Positions 52,023 to 60,674 of a stretch of DNA of 64,000 nucleotides are shown piece after piece (the stretch's first letter is position 1; each line of letters begins with the position of its first letter). The DNA comes from Hymenobacter psychrophilus (GTDB lineage Bacteria; Bacteroidota; Bacteroidia; Cytophagales; Hymenobacteraceae), in the NCBI RefSeq assembly GCF_900107135.1, contig NZ_FNOV01000008.1, positions 186,001 to 250,000 of the forward strand. The letters run 5' to 3'. The notes beneath the pieces were generated by a model. The model was not told the origin of the DNA, ran no database searches, and was given only the letters and a program-made list of their open reading frames with translations. The position numbers were made by a program, and so were the translations under genes.

Positions 52023-52484
52023 TTAGCCCGCCATTTTTACATTGAAGGCGCTCGGGCCTTTCTGGCCCATCTCTACCTCAAATGTCACCTTGTCGTTTTC
52101 CTTGATGGTGAGACCATTCAGGTTGTTGGCGTGCACGAATACGCTCTGCTGCGTAGCCGAGTCCTTGATGAAGCCGTAGCCTTTCGAGTCGGTAAAGAAG
52201 GTAACCGAGCCAGTGCGAACCGGATCCTCCTCCTCGATATCCTCTTGGCGGATAGCGCCAATACGGATGCTTTCGAGCGGAATCTCCTTCTTTTTCTTGG
52301 TCGGATCCGGGGGAGTGTCTACGATGTTGCCGTTCTCGTCGACATAGGCCAACATTTCCTCCAGGCCTTGGCCCTTGCTGGAGTTAGCCAAACGCTCCTC
52401 TTTCTTTTCCGCCTTCTCCTGGCGCTTCTTCAGTCGTTTCTTCTCGTTCTCTCTTTTGCCGAAGGTGGCCTGTGATCTACCCAT
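52023..52484 (-). CDS. Cold-shock-domain RNA-binding protein with basic N-terminal tail
   Basis: 153 residues. The C-terminal 65 residues are a cold-shock domain with RNP1 (KGYGFIKD) and RNP2 (SVFVHANNL) motifs. The first 45 residues are very basic and coiled (ENEKKRLKKRQEKAEKKEE), followed by an acidic linker. Same arrangement as other Bacteroidota CSD proteins. Likely an RNA chaperone or translation factor. A palindrome lies in its probable leader. Confidence 0.9.
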   Translation of the reverse strand: MGRSQATFGKRENEKKRLKKRQEKAEKKEERLANSSKGQGLEEMLAYVDENGNIVDTPPDPTKKKKEIPLESIRIGAIRQEDIEEEDPVRTGSVTFFTDSKGYGFIKDSATQQSVFVHANNLNGLTIKENDKVTFEVEMGQKGPSAFNVKMAG

Positions 52485-52510
52485 ATACTATGTTTGATTG
52501 AGGTCGGAGT

Positions 52511-52529
52511 GCCTCTGCCGGGCAGAGGC
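52511..52529. promoter_or_regulatory. Palindrome in the leader of the cold-shock gene
   Basis: GCCTCTGCC-G-GGCAGAGGC, 27 bases upstream of the start codon. As RNA it could be a small hairpin that responds to temperature or CSD autoregulation; as DNA an operator. Confidence 0.4.
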
Positions 52530-52809
52530 GGTGATGATACAAAAAGCTGCTTACCGGGTTAAACAGACCCTAATCTAGCAAAGTTCCTATATTGAACTCT
52601 GCTGAGAAGGTGCGGGCGAAGCGGGGCCGGAAGACAAGCGAGCCGTGCTGCAGAAAGGCGGCGGGGCGCGGGCCAAACCAGCACGGCCGGGGCTAAAGCA
52701 ATAGCGGCAGGGGTAAAGTTACGCCATAATTCCCGCAAAAAGAACACCACGCGGCTATATTCCGGGCGCGGCAGGCCGGCGCTTAGCTGCCGGGAGCAAA
52801 GGCTGAAGG
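52530..52809. other. Gap with no supported gene
   Basis: Short frames here have no coding signal. May include promoter of the cold-shock gene and the lost 5' part of the SDR remnant that follows. Confidence 0.3.
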
Positions 52810-53072
52810 CCGCCGCTACGTGCTGCTGCCCGGCAACCCTATTAAGCCGTTCTTACGGGCAACCCGTGCCGCGCTGACGCATTTGAAGGTAGGTGATGCT
52901 ATTATCAATACCTCGTGGCGAATGCCAACGCCGGCAACGCCGAACTGTGCCCCTACCCCTCTACGAAAGGCGCTGCTCCAACCTTTACGTGGGCGTTGAC
53001 TCCTGAGGCATGCACGTCAACTCGGTGGCTCCGGGTTCTATCCGGATATTCTTCATTCCTGCTACGCCCTAA
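52810..53072 (+). pseudogene. Decayed short-chain dehydrogenase (YghA/glucose-dehydrogenase-like)
   Basis: Three frames together spell an SDR C-terminal half. Frame A (to about 52918): ATRAALTHLKVGDAIINTSW, matching the AALPHLK.GSAIINTSS segment. Frame B (about 52940-52990): YPSTKGAAPTFTWAL, matching the YSATKGAI.AFTRSL active-site segment. Frame C (53010-53072): MHVNSVAPGSIRIFFIPAT, matching VNAVAPGPIWTPLIPAT. At least two frameshifts and a stop codon; N-terminal half missing. Not functional. Confidence 0.75.
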
Positions 53073-53658
53073 CTACCAGCCCGACTATATCCAGCACTTC
53101 GTGCGCTTCGCCGGGGGCGAGGGTGGCCAACGCTATACCGCCGATGCGGACGCGTACCAGCCGCAGCGTTGGAAAACCCACGGCAGCTGTCATTTTGCGT
53201 ACCTGGCGGTTCTTGCCTTCCGTAACCGTGATGCTAACCCAACTAGTGGGGCCGTGGCGGTCGTCGCGGATTTTGCGAGGACGGGGTGGCAACCCGGGGG
53301 CATCGGGCAGGCGATGGGCCGCACCGGGCAGCGTTTGGTAGGGCTGGTGCTCCACGCTGATTTCTACGCCGGTGCGCAGGCGGGCCAGGGCCTCGTTGGT
53401 GATGAGGCCGTCGACCTGGGCGTAATACTCTTTTTCCACATCCTTGCGACGAATTCGCTCGCTTACCAGCCCATCGGTAGTGAGGAGCAACAGGCCCTCG
53501 CTGTGCTCATCAAGGCGGCCGACGGCCATGGTACCGGCCGGGAAGTCGTGTAATTCGCCCAGGAACCGTTTTTTGCGCGCTTCGCGGGCGTCTTCGCTTC
53601 GGAACTGGCTTAGGTAGCCGAAGGGCTTGTATAACAGGAAATGACGGTGTTCGGACAC
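53062..53658 (-). CDS. RsuA/RluE-family rRNA pseudouridine synthase
   Basis: 198 residues. Start of domain RHFLLYKPFGYLSQFR, catalytic Asp in AVGRLDEHSEGLLLLTTDG, then KEYYAQVDG, TVTEGKNRQVRKMTAAVG and LVRVRIGGIAL. No S4 domain, as in RluE, which modifies 23S rRNA in the peptidyl transferase region. No ATG is available at the right place; GTG at 53658 (MSEHRHFL) gives the normal N-terminus. The longer upstream frame is not supported. Its 3' end overlaps the SDR remnant. Confidence 0.9.
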   Translation of the reverse strand: MSEHRHFLLYKPFGYLSQFRSEDAREARKKRFLGELHDFPAGTMAVGRLDEHSEGLLLLTTDGLVSERIRRKDVEKEYYAQVDGLITNEALARLRTGVEISVEHQPYQTLPGAAHRLPDAPGLPPRPRKIRDDRHGPTSWVSITVTEGKNRQVRKMTAAVGFPTLRLVRVRIGGIALATLAPGEAHEVLDIVGLVVRA

Positions 53659-53792
53659 GGCCGCAAAGGTAGGCAGCCAGGTTCGGTTGCCCGCCACCCG
53701 ATAACCCCGGTGCGCCGGCCGCCGTATCAGGCCCCAGTATAGCTGCGAACCTATATCTGGCCGCGCAATTTTTTCACCTGACGTTTTTTCCC

Positions 53793-54425
53793 ATGAATAA
53801 GTCCCTGCTTCTTCTTTCCGCTGCTGCCAGTCTGGCCGTGGCTTCCTGCAACCAGGACAAACAGGCGGCCGTTGACGCCGCCACAACTCCTTCGGGCGAT
53901 ACGGCCGTGGTGATGAATGACAACATGGACTACCGGGCCGATGCTGACCGCACGGTCAATCAGATAGCCAACGACCTAGAAATCGACGATACCACCACCG
54001 TTTCGACCATTGGCCGGGGCTATTACGACCGGGGCCGCCGCTTTGCCGAAGTCAACAACCAGTATAAAACCGATACCACGGGCTTCTACGCCGCCCAACG
54101 CGCCGTAAACGACGAAACCGACAACACGGTGAAGGGCGCGGTGGATGGCGACCGGTACAATACGTACACTGCCAACCGCGGCACGTATTACGCCGGCACT
54201 CCCTACACGCCCGCGCCGGCCCCCCGGCCCGTTGCTAGGCCTGCTAAACCCGCTGGCCCGACGATAGTGAAGCGCGAAAAGCGCCTCGGTGGCGACACTA
54301 AAATCACGTACTCGAACGGTAAAGTCATCAAAATCGACAAGGATGGCGACACCAAAGTGAAGTATCCCGACGGCACCAAGGTAAAAACCGATGCCGACGA
54401 TGGCAATGTGAAGATAAAAGACTAG
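53793..54425 (+). CDS. Lipoprotein with Tcp10_C-like repeat tail
   Basis: 210 residues. Lipoprotein signal with lipobox AVASCNQ. Middle part Asp/Thr-rich and poorly ordered. The last 45 residues, GDTKITYSNGKVIKIDKDGDTKVKYPDGTKV (in two steps), form alternating beta repeats similar to the Tcp10_C/CPAP G-box type (YxDG.K...). In Bacteroidota such tails occur in small secreted proteins of unknown function. Starts divergently from the pseudouridine synthase gene with about 130 bases between. Confidence 0.65.
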   Translation: MNKSLLLLSAAASLAVASCNQDKQAAVDAATTPSGDTAVVMNDNMDYRADADRTVNQIANDLEIDDTTTVSTIGRGYYDRGRRFAEVNNQYKTDTTGFYAAQRAVNDETDNTVKGAVDGDRYNTYTANRGTYYAGTPYTPAPAPRPVARPAKPAGPTIVKREKRLGGDTKITYSNGKVIKIDKDGDTKVKYPDGTKVKTDADDGNVKIKD

Positions 54426-54451
54426 CATTTCGTCTAGTCAACCACACGCCG

Positions 54452-54490
54452 TAAGGCCCCGCCCGGATGTTCTGGGCGGGGCCTTATGAG
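54452..54490 (+). terminator. Terminator of the Tcp10_C-like lipoprotein gene
   Basis: Perfect 13-bp stem TAAGGCCCCGCCC / GGGCGGGGCCTTA, loop GGATGTTCT, 26 bases past the stop. Confidence 0.85.
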
Positions 54491-54516
54491 TTTTAAGTAT
54501 AGATGATGTGGTACCC

Positions 54517-54716
54517 TACTCGCGCACAAAGCAAGAGTAGGTGGATCCGCTTTGGCGCAACGTGAGGGTGCGTTGAGCCGCATCGAAATCTATGATGATG
54601 CCCGGCTGCGCGAAGGTAAACAGCGCTTTAAATTTAGTGGTGCGCGGCAAGGTTGCCTGGCCGCTTGCCTGGGCCGTAAGCGACGTGTCGGTTGATGTAA
54701 TGGGGAAAGGAGTGAG
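54517..54716 (-). pseudogene. C-terminal gene fragment downstream of the response regulator
   Basis: An open frame without start codon reads ...GQATLPRTTKFKALFTF AQPGIIIDFDAAQRTLTLRQ SGSTYSCFVRE stop. The pattern resembles the C-terminal beta domain of serine hydrolases or similar secreted enzymes, but the match is weak. Codon use looks real. It begins just after the response regulator stop, so the rest of the gene was lost, probably when the regulator region was rearranged. Confidence 0.35.
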
Positions 54717-54728
54717 AAAATAAGGATT

Positions 54729-55433
54729 TTACTTTTTGAAATACGCCAGCAACTCTGCCCGGTGCGAATTGCCGATGGGTAGCAGCGTGTTGTCGAGTAG
54801 CAGCACGTTGTCGGGCTGCAGCATGCGGATGTGGGCGGCGGCCACGATGAAGGAGCGGTGCACCCGCACGAAGGCCGGGCCCAGCACTGCCACCATTTCC
54901 TTCATGGTGTGGTGCAGCAGGTAGGCCTTGGTGGCCGTCGTGATTTTCACGTAATCCTTGCAGCCCTCCACGTACACAATGTCGCGGTGCGGAACCTTCA
55001 GCAGGCCCTGGCGCTCCTTCACCAGCAGGTATTTCTCGTCGGCAGAATCGGCGGGCGGCACGGGCTGGGTGGCGGGCAGCCGGGCAATGGCCTTCATAAA
55101 CCGCTCGTAGCTGAAGGGCTTGAGCAGGTAGTCGAGAATATCGAGCTCGTAGCCCTCGTAGGCGTACTCGCGGTAGGCCGTGGTGAGCACGGTTTTGGGC
55201 GGGTGGGTGAGGCTTTTGAGGAAGTTGAGGCCCGTTACCAGCGGCATTTCAATATCGAGAAACAGCAGGTCTACGGGGCACTGGGCCAGGTGCTCGTAGG
55301 CCTCGATGGCGTTGCGGCACTTGCCCGTGAGCGTGAGCCCCGGCGTCTGGCCGATAAACTGGGTGAGTACTTGGTGGGCCAGCGGCTCATCATCCACAAT
55401 CAGGCAACGGACGGGGGTGGGCGTAGTAGTCAT
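54729..55433 (-). CDS. LytTR-family response regulator
   Basis: 234 residues. Receiver domain with acidic pocket (CLIVDDEPLA), phospho-acceptor Asp in DLLFLDIEMP, Thr in VLTTAYREYA and Lys in LLKPFSYERF; then a LytTR DNA-binding domain from about 130 (VKERQGLLKVPHRDIVYVEG, VRVHRSFIVA). ATG at 55433. The kinase gene is directly upstream in the same direction, so they form a pair. A repeat element separates them. Confidence 0.93.
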   Translation of the reverse strand: MTTTPTPVRCLIVDDEPLAHQVLTQFIGQTPGLTLTGKCRNAIEAYEHLAQCPVDLLFLDIEMPLVTGLNFLKSLTHPPKTVLTTAYREYAYEGYELDILDYLLKPFSYERFMKAIARLPATQPVPPADSADEKYLLVKERQGLLKVPHRDIVYVEGCKDYVKITTATKAYLLHHTMKEMVAVLGPAFVRVHRSFIVAAAHIRMLQPDNVLLLDNTLLPIGNSHRAELLAYFKK

Positions 55434-55469
55434 GGTGGGTAGAGATGAGGTGGGTGAGGTAAAAAAGCC

Positions 55470-55577
55470 CGTCATGCTGAGCAAAGGCGCAGCCGCAGTC
55501 GAAGCATCTCTACCGCTTCGTTGCAGTAGTAATCAGATGAAGCGGTAGAGATGCTTCGGCTGCGCTCAGCATGACGT
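55470..55577. repeat. GTCATGCTGAGC-type inverted repeat between kinase and regulator genes
   Basis: Left arm CGTCATGCTGAGC... (55470-55519) with inner AGCATCTCTACCGCTTC; right arm (55539-55576) GAAGCGGTAGAGATGCT ... GCTCAGCATGACG. Nearly perfect inverted arms of about 38-50 bases. Same family as 20551. Confidence 0.9.
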
Positions 55578-55594
55578 TCTGCTACACAGGACGA

Positions 55595-56707
55595 TTACAC
55601 CCGCAGCGTCAGCTCGGCGCGGTAGCGGCCGTCGTGCTCCGTTAGGTGCAGTTCGTGAGCATTGGGGTAGTAGAGGTCCAGGCGCTGGCGGATGTTCTGC
55701 AGGCCGATGCCGCCGCTGCGCTTGGGAGCGGCGGCCGGGGCCTCGGGCAGCATGTCGTTTTCGATGAGGAAGTGCAGGCGGCCGGGCGTGGTGGTGAGCG
55801 TCGCCTGTACAGTGGCGTGGTCGGAGAAGTGGTGGCGGCCGTGCTTGAAGCTGTTTTCGACTAGCGGCAGCAGCAGCAGCGGCGGCACCTGCACGCCGGC
55901 CGCGTCGCCCAGGGCCCGAAACTGCACCTGCGCCCCGGCGTACTTGCGCTGCTCCAGCTCGAAGTAATTTTTCAGAAACTCCACCTCTTCGGGCAGCGGA
56001 ATCCGGGCCTTGCCGCTGTCGTAGAGCACGTAGCGCATCAGCTCCGAGAGTAGCAGAATGAAGCGCGGCGTGTCGGGCGAGCCGGCCAAACTCAGGCCAT
56101 AGATGCTGTTGAGGGTGTTGAACAGAAAGTGCGGCTGCAACTGGGCCTTCAACTGCTCCATCTGCAAGGCCAGATGGTCTTTTTCGAGGTGGCGGCGGCG
56201 GTATTCCTGCTGAAAAGCCAGTCGCACGAACGCCACGCAGCTGAAGGCCAGCAAATCGGTGAACAGCAGACCGAGCTGGGGCTGGCCTATAGTGGGCAGC
56301 GTATGGCTGGTCCAGAGGTAGCTGTGGTGATAGTAATCGGCCAGCGACGGCGGCTGGGCGATGTGCTGAAACAAGCCGTAGCTCAGTGCCAGGTTCAGCT
56401 TCATGCTCCACCACACATACACCAGACTCACCAGCCCCAGCAGCAGATAGCGGTGGCGGCTCAGCAGCAAGGGCACCAGTCCCCGGTAGTAGGGTATGAT
56501 GTAGAGCGTAGTCAGCAGAGCAAACAGCATGAGCTGGGGGTAAGGAAAATTGGGGTGCTTGGTGAGCGGCACGCGTTTCACGGCCTCCTCCATAAACGCA
56601 CTGTACTTGTAGAGCCCTACGTACAGCGCCCACACCAGCCCTTCGAAGACGAGCGGGAAGCGGCTGGGCCGGTCGGGGGTGGCGGGTGGGGTGGCGGTGG
56701 TTTGCAT
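55595..56707 (-). CDS. LytS-like sensor histidine kinase
   Basis: 370 residues. Four to five membrane segments in the first 190 residues, then a His_kinase domain with phospho-acceptor His in LQPHFLFNTLNSIYGL and an ATPase part with LLPLVENSFKHG and GIGLQNIRQRLDLYY. It phosphorylates the LytTR regulator encoded after it. Divergent from the outer membrane receptor gene at 56935, which may be a target. Confidence 0.92.
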   Translation of the reverse strand: MQTTATPPATPDRPSRFPLVFEGLVWALYVGLYKYSAFMEEAVKRVPLTKHPNFPYPQLMLFALLTTLYIIPYYRGLVPLLLSRHRYLLLGLVSLVYVWWSMKLNLALSYGLFQHIAQPPSLADYYHHSYLWTSHTLPTIGQPQLGLLFTDLLAFSCVAFVRLAFQQEYRRRHLEKDHLALQMEQLKAQLQPHFLFNTLNSIYGLSLAGSPDTPRFILLLSELMRYVLYDSGKARIPLPEEVEFLKNYFELEQRKYAGAQVQFRALGDAAGVQVPPLLLLPLVENSFKHGRHHFSDHATVQATLTTTPGRLHFLIENDMLPEAPAAAPKRSGGIGLQNIRQRLDLYYPNAHELHLTEHDGRYRAELTLRV

Positions 56708-56934
56708 GGGGGCAAGTTGGCAGATTTTTTCGCCAGCCCCGGCATCAGCAGACCCGGATTTCGACCAATAGGGGGTATTTTTTCGACCAAAAAAACAGGC
56801 CGACCACTTGGTCGGCTCGGGACCGGGAGTGGTCGAAAAACGCGTTGGAAAGGTGCTGGGCGGGTGTTGCTTTGTCCCATTCCCAGCCGGTTGGCGGTTG
56901 GGCTCTCTCCCAAACGCTCCTTAACTCCCGACCC

Positions 56935-59382
56935 ATGAAAACTGCTCCCGCCTCCCTGTTCCTGCTGGCTGCTCTGGCTGCTGCTCCTGCCGTTGCCACG
57001 GCCCAAACCACGCTGGCTAAAACCGCGGCCGGCTGGCCTACCGCAACAGCCGCGCTCAGCGGCACCGTCGCCGATAGCCTCACCCGGCAGCCCCTCGCCT
57101 TTGCTACGGTGGTGTTGCAGCCCGCCGCTGCTACGCCGGTGTTCAGCACCATAAGCGACGAGCGTGGTGCGTTTCGTTTCGAGCAGGTGCCCCCCGGCCA
57201 TTACCAGCTGCTGGTACGCTACATCGGCTACCAGCCGGCGGCCCCGGTGGCCGTGGAAGTGGGGGCCGGCCAGCCCGCTACGCTCGGAGCCGTGCTGCTG
57301 GCCCCCGCCGGGCAGCAGCTGAAGGGCGTAACCGTGACGGCCACCCGGCCCTTTATCGAGCAGCGGGCCGGCAAACTGGTACTGAACGTGGCTGCCAGCC
57401 CCCTGGCCGCCGGGGGCAACGCCTACGACGTGCTGGGCCGCGCGCCCGGCGTGCTGGAGCAGGGCCAGGGATTCCAGCTGCGGGGCAAAAACGTAGCGGT
57501 ACTGCTCGATGGCAAACCCACCAACCTGAGCGGGGCCGAGCTGAAAACGATGCTGGAGGCCATGCCCGGCAGCACCCTCGATCAAGTGGAGGTCATTGCC
57601 AACCCTTCGGCCCGCTACGACGCCAACGGTGGGGCCATCATCAACATTATCACGGCCAAAGGCCGCAAGCTGGGCACCAACGGTACGGCCACGATGGGCG
57701 TGGGCGCGGGACAGTACGGCCGCTATAACGCCGGCCTCAGCCTCAACCACCGCACCGCCGCCGCCAACGTGTACGGCAGCCTCGACCGCCAGGAAAACCG
57801 GGTGTACAGCACCACCAGCGCATTACGCGAACTAAGCGAAGGGCTGCAAATTGCGGAGAACGGCCGGGAGGTGCGCCACAACCAAAATAACTCGGCCAAG
57901 CTGGGCCTCGACTATAACCTGGGCAAAAATGCCTCGGCCGGGATACTGCTCAAAGGCATGCTCAACCTCCGCGACCGGGATGGCCAGAACCTGGCCCGCC
58001 TCGGCAACGAGGCGTTGCTTTCATCGGCCTCGCGGGTGCAGACGGTGGGCGCGGCGCAGTTCCTGAGCCCCTCCGTGAACCTGTACTACAAAACGAAACT
58101 CGATACCGCCGGCCGCACCCTGAGCCTGAACGCCGACTACTTCGGCTACCGCAAAAACTGGCATAACGAGTATACTACCTACCTGTTCGACGGCAATCTG
58201 CAGGAAACCGGCCCCGCCAGCCTGCTGCGCGACAACTCGCCGGCCCGCAACTCGGTGCGCTCGGCGGCGGCCGACTACACGCAGCCCCTGGGCCGCGCCA
58301 CGCTGGAAGCCGGCCTGAAAACTACCTTCACGACGACCGACAATGATATCCGCTGGGAGCAGGCGGCGGCCGGCCAGCCCTGGGCAGTGGATTTGGGCAA
58401 AACCAACCACTTCATCTACCGCGAAAACATCAACGCAGCCTACGCCAACGTCGGCCATACCGTGGGCAAAGTGGAGCTGCAGATTGGCCTGCGAGCCGAG
58501 CAGACCAACACCAACGGTACCTCGCTCACTACGGGCCAGAAAACCAACCGTCACTACCTCAACCTGTTCCCCAGCATATCAACACAGTATAATAAGTCGG
58601 AAAAGGTGCAGTTGGGCTTATCCTATCGCCGGCGGATTGACCGGTTTGCATTCGGTATCGTGAATCCCTTTGTAACCTATGTGAGCCAGTACCGCTACGT
58701 GCAGGGCAACCCCAATATCAGCCCCTCTTACTCGCACAACTTCGAGTTCAGTCACTCTTACAACAACATCCTGAGTACCTCCATCAGCTACGGTCACCAC
58801 ACCAACGTGCTGATTGACAGCTACCGGCAGCTGGAGGGTACCCGGATTGTGGTCAACTCCTACCGCAACTACCGTAGCGCCGAGTCGGTGTCGGCCAGCA
58901 CTACGCTCATGAAGCCTCTGCTCGCTGGTAAATGGATGAGCGTCACCACTCTGGGCCTGGAGTATGCCCGTGTCAACAGCCCGGCCGTTGGCCTGCGTAA
59001 TTCCCGTCCATCCGGTTACCTGTCCAGCAACCACACCCTCACGCTGCCCAGCGGCTTCAAGGCCGAAGCCTCGGCCATGTACATGTCGCCGATGACGTTT
59101 GGCGGCCTGGCCTTCCAGGCACGTTTCAACGCGGGCCTGGGCCTCTCTAAATCTTTGCTGAAGGAGGCCGCCACGCTCACGCTCAACGTTAGCGACGTAT
59201 TTAATACCCAGCAGAACCGCTACACTGTGCTGGCCAACGGCCTCAACTCCGCCAGCCTCGACAAAACGGAAAGCCGCTTCGTGAAGCTCAACTTCAGCTA
59301 CAAGTTCGGCAACCAGCGCGTGAAGGGAAGCCAGCGGCGCAGCACGGGCATCGAGGCGGAGAAGATGCGCATGGAAAATTAA
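56935..59382 (+). CDS. Outer membrane beta-barrel receptor with carboxypeptidase-regulatory-like N-domain
   Basis: 815 residues. Signal peptide (MKTAPASLFLLAALAAAP), a CarboxypepD_reg-like domain (SGTVADSLTRQPLAFATVVLQ ... to about 110), a plug-like domain (DVLGRAPGVLEQGQGFQLRGK, VEVIANPSARYDANGG) and a C-terminal beta-barrel ending KLNFSYKFGNQRVKGSQRR. The type is the TonB-dependent-receptor-related OMP_b-brl_3 family without an evident TonB box. Substrate unknown. Start ATG at 56935; upstream frame is the kinase promoter region. Confidence 0.88.
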   Translation: MKTAPASLFLLAALAAAPAVATAQTTLAKTAAGWPTATAALSGTVADSLTRQPLAFATVVLQPAAATPVFSTISDERGAFRFEQVPPGHYQLLVRYIGYQPAAPVAVEVGAGQPATLGAVLLAPAGQQLKGVTVTATRPFIEQRAGKLVLNVAASPLAAGGNAYDVLGRAPGVLEQGQGFQLRGKNVAVLLDGKPTNLSGAELKTMLEAMPGSTLDQVEVIANPSARYDANGGAIINIITAKGRKLGTNGTATMGVGAGQYGRYNAGLSLNHRTAAANVYGSLDRQENRVYSTTSALRELSEGLQIAENGREVRHNQNNSAKLGLDYNLGKNASAGILLKGMLNLRDRDGQNLARLGNEALLSSASRVQTVGAAQFLSPSVNLYYKTKLDTAGRTLSLNADYFGYRKNWHNEYTTYLFDGNLQETGPASLLRDNSPARNSVRSAAADYTQPLGRATLEAGLKTTFTTTDNDIRWEQAAAGQPWAVDLGKTNHFIYRENINAAYANVGHTVGKVELQIGLRAEQTNTNGTSLTTGQKTNRHYLNLFPSISTQYNKSEKVQLGLSYRRRIDRFAFGIVNPFVTYVSQYRYVQGNPNISPSYSHNFEFSHSYNNILSTSISYGHHTNVLIDSYRQLEGTRIVVNSYRNYRSAESVSASTTLMKPLLAGKWMSVTTLGLEYARVNSPAVGLRNSRPSGYLSSNHTLTLPSGFKAEASAMYMSPMTFGGLAFQARFNAGLGLSKSLLKEAATLTLNVSDVFNTQQNRYTVLANGLNSASLDKTESRFVKLNFSYKFGNQRVKGSQRRSTGIEAEKMRMEN

Positions 59383-59405
59383 CGGCCAGTTACTTGACTC
59401 CTGAA

Positions 59406-59465
59406 AAAAGCCGTTGCGCCCCGGCGTCTCCTCTATGGAAGAGCGGCCGGGGCGCAATGGTTTTG
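59406..59465. terminator. Bidirectional terminator
   Basis: Stem CGTTGCGCCCCGGC paired with GCCGGGGCGCAATGG (one internal mismatch) between the receptor gene and the convergent DUF922-like gene, with A and T runs outside. Confidence 0.8.
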
Positions 59466-59478
59466 CGGAAAAGCCCGG

Positions 59479-60558
59479 TCAGCGCACCCCAAACCCGCGC
59501 AGCTCCGCGTCAATCCGCTGGTTCCAGCGAGATTGGGCGACGGTGTCGGTGCCGCCGTGGGTTTCGTGGTCGTACTGGTCCTGCAGGCGGTTCATCTCGC
59601 GGAAGGAATCCAGGTACTGCCAGCCAAGGATACTCTGGTAATCGGCTACGGTGAGGCTGTCGGGGCTGGCCTTGCGCCGGAACCGCTCGGCCACCAGCCG
59701 CACCAGGTCGAAGTGGCGCTGCTCGTGGTTGAGGTTGTAGGCCTTGCGCTGCCCCTCGGCCACCCACGAGGAGGAGCGCACCACAAACACGTTCAACTCG
59801 ATGTCCAGCTCCAGTACGCCATTGCGCACCCGGGGCCGGGCCTGGTAGCCGAAGCTCGGGAATATAGCCGCCGCGTAAGGCCCCATAGCGGCGCGTGGTG
59901 CGCCCATAAAATCGGTCCAGTTTAGCGGTCGGGTCGGGTCGTAGAACAGCGTATCGGGCTCGGTCTGGCGGGTGTCGTAGTGGAAGGTGGGTCGCACGCT
60001 GGTAGCCAGCCGCACATCGTGGGCTCCGGCCGTGCCCAGCCAGCCATTGAAGTAGCGCAGGCTGCCCAGCAGCGCCTGCCCCAGCGCGGCCTCTACCACG
60101 GCCCGGTTGGCGCGGGCACGGCCGTAGCGGGCACCGCCGCGGTACTCGGTAAGCGTAACGGTTTGGCCCGCGGCGTTGCGCCACTCAAAAGCCAGATGCA
60201 GCGCAACAGTACCGTTGGCGGCCGCGGCATGCGGGCCGGGCGTTTCGCGCACCCGCAGCTCCAGCACCCGCAACGTTATGGCGTAGCGGTTGGCTGGCAC
60301 TGCGGGCAGCGTGGCCGCCGCAAACTGCTGCAGCGCCGCTGTGGTGCCGCCCCGCAGCTCCACTGGCCGGACTGCCGCCCCGGTGCCAGCCGGCAGCAGC
60401 AGGGCCACCGCCGGCTGCCCCGGCCGCTCGTCGCGCACGGTGGCCACGCTAAACAGCACCGGCCCAAAATCGGGCGAAGCGGCCCGTAGCACCAACGGCA
60501 CCTCGGGCGCGGGCCACAGCAGCCGCACCAGCAGCAAAAACAGGTTCAGCGTAGCCAT
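59479..60558 (-). CDS. DUF922-like putative metallopeptidase-fold protein
   Basis: 359 residues. One N-terminal hydrophobic segment (LNLFLLLVRLLWP). The first 190 residues are of the large low-identity beta kind; the last 140 match DUF922: PLNWTDFMGAPR, then NLNHEQRHFDLVRLVAERFRRK with a HExxH-like His-Glu-x-x-His. Predicted secreted or anchored protease-like protein. ATG at 60558 used; the frame opens at a TTG five codons earlier. Confidence 0.55.
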   Translation of the reverse strand: MATLNLFLLLVRLLWPAPEVPLVLRAASPDFGPVLFSVATVRDERPGQPAVALLLPAGTGAAVRPVELRGGTTAALQQFAAATLPAVPANRYAITLRVLELRVRETPGPHAAAANGTVALHLAFEWRNAAGQTVTLTEYRGGARYGRARANRAVVEAALGQALLGSLRYFNGWLGTAGAHDVRLATSVRPTFHYDTRQTEPDTLFYDPTRPLNWTDFMGAPRAAMGPYAAAIFPSFGYQARPRVRNGVLELDIELNVFVVRSSSWVAEGQRKAYNLNHEQRHFDLVRLVAERFRRKASPDSLTVADYQSILGWQYLDSFREMNRLQDQYDHETHGGTDTVAQSRWNQRIDAELRGFGVR

Positions 60559-60674
60559 GTATGCTGCAGACAACTACCACGCGCTGCTTGTTCCGGGGCA
60601 GGGAAGTTGGGCGCCAAGGTGGCGTTGTGCTGGCGGAAGCGAAGGGTGCCGAAACCTCCGTTTCCCCTACTACC

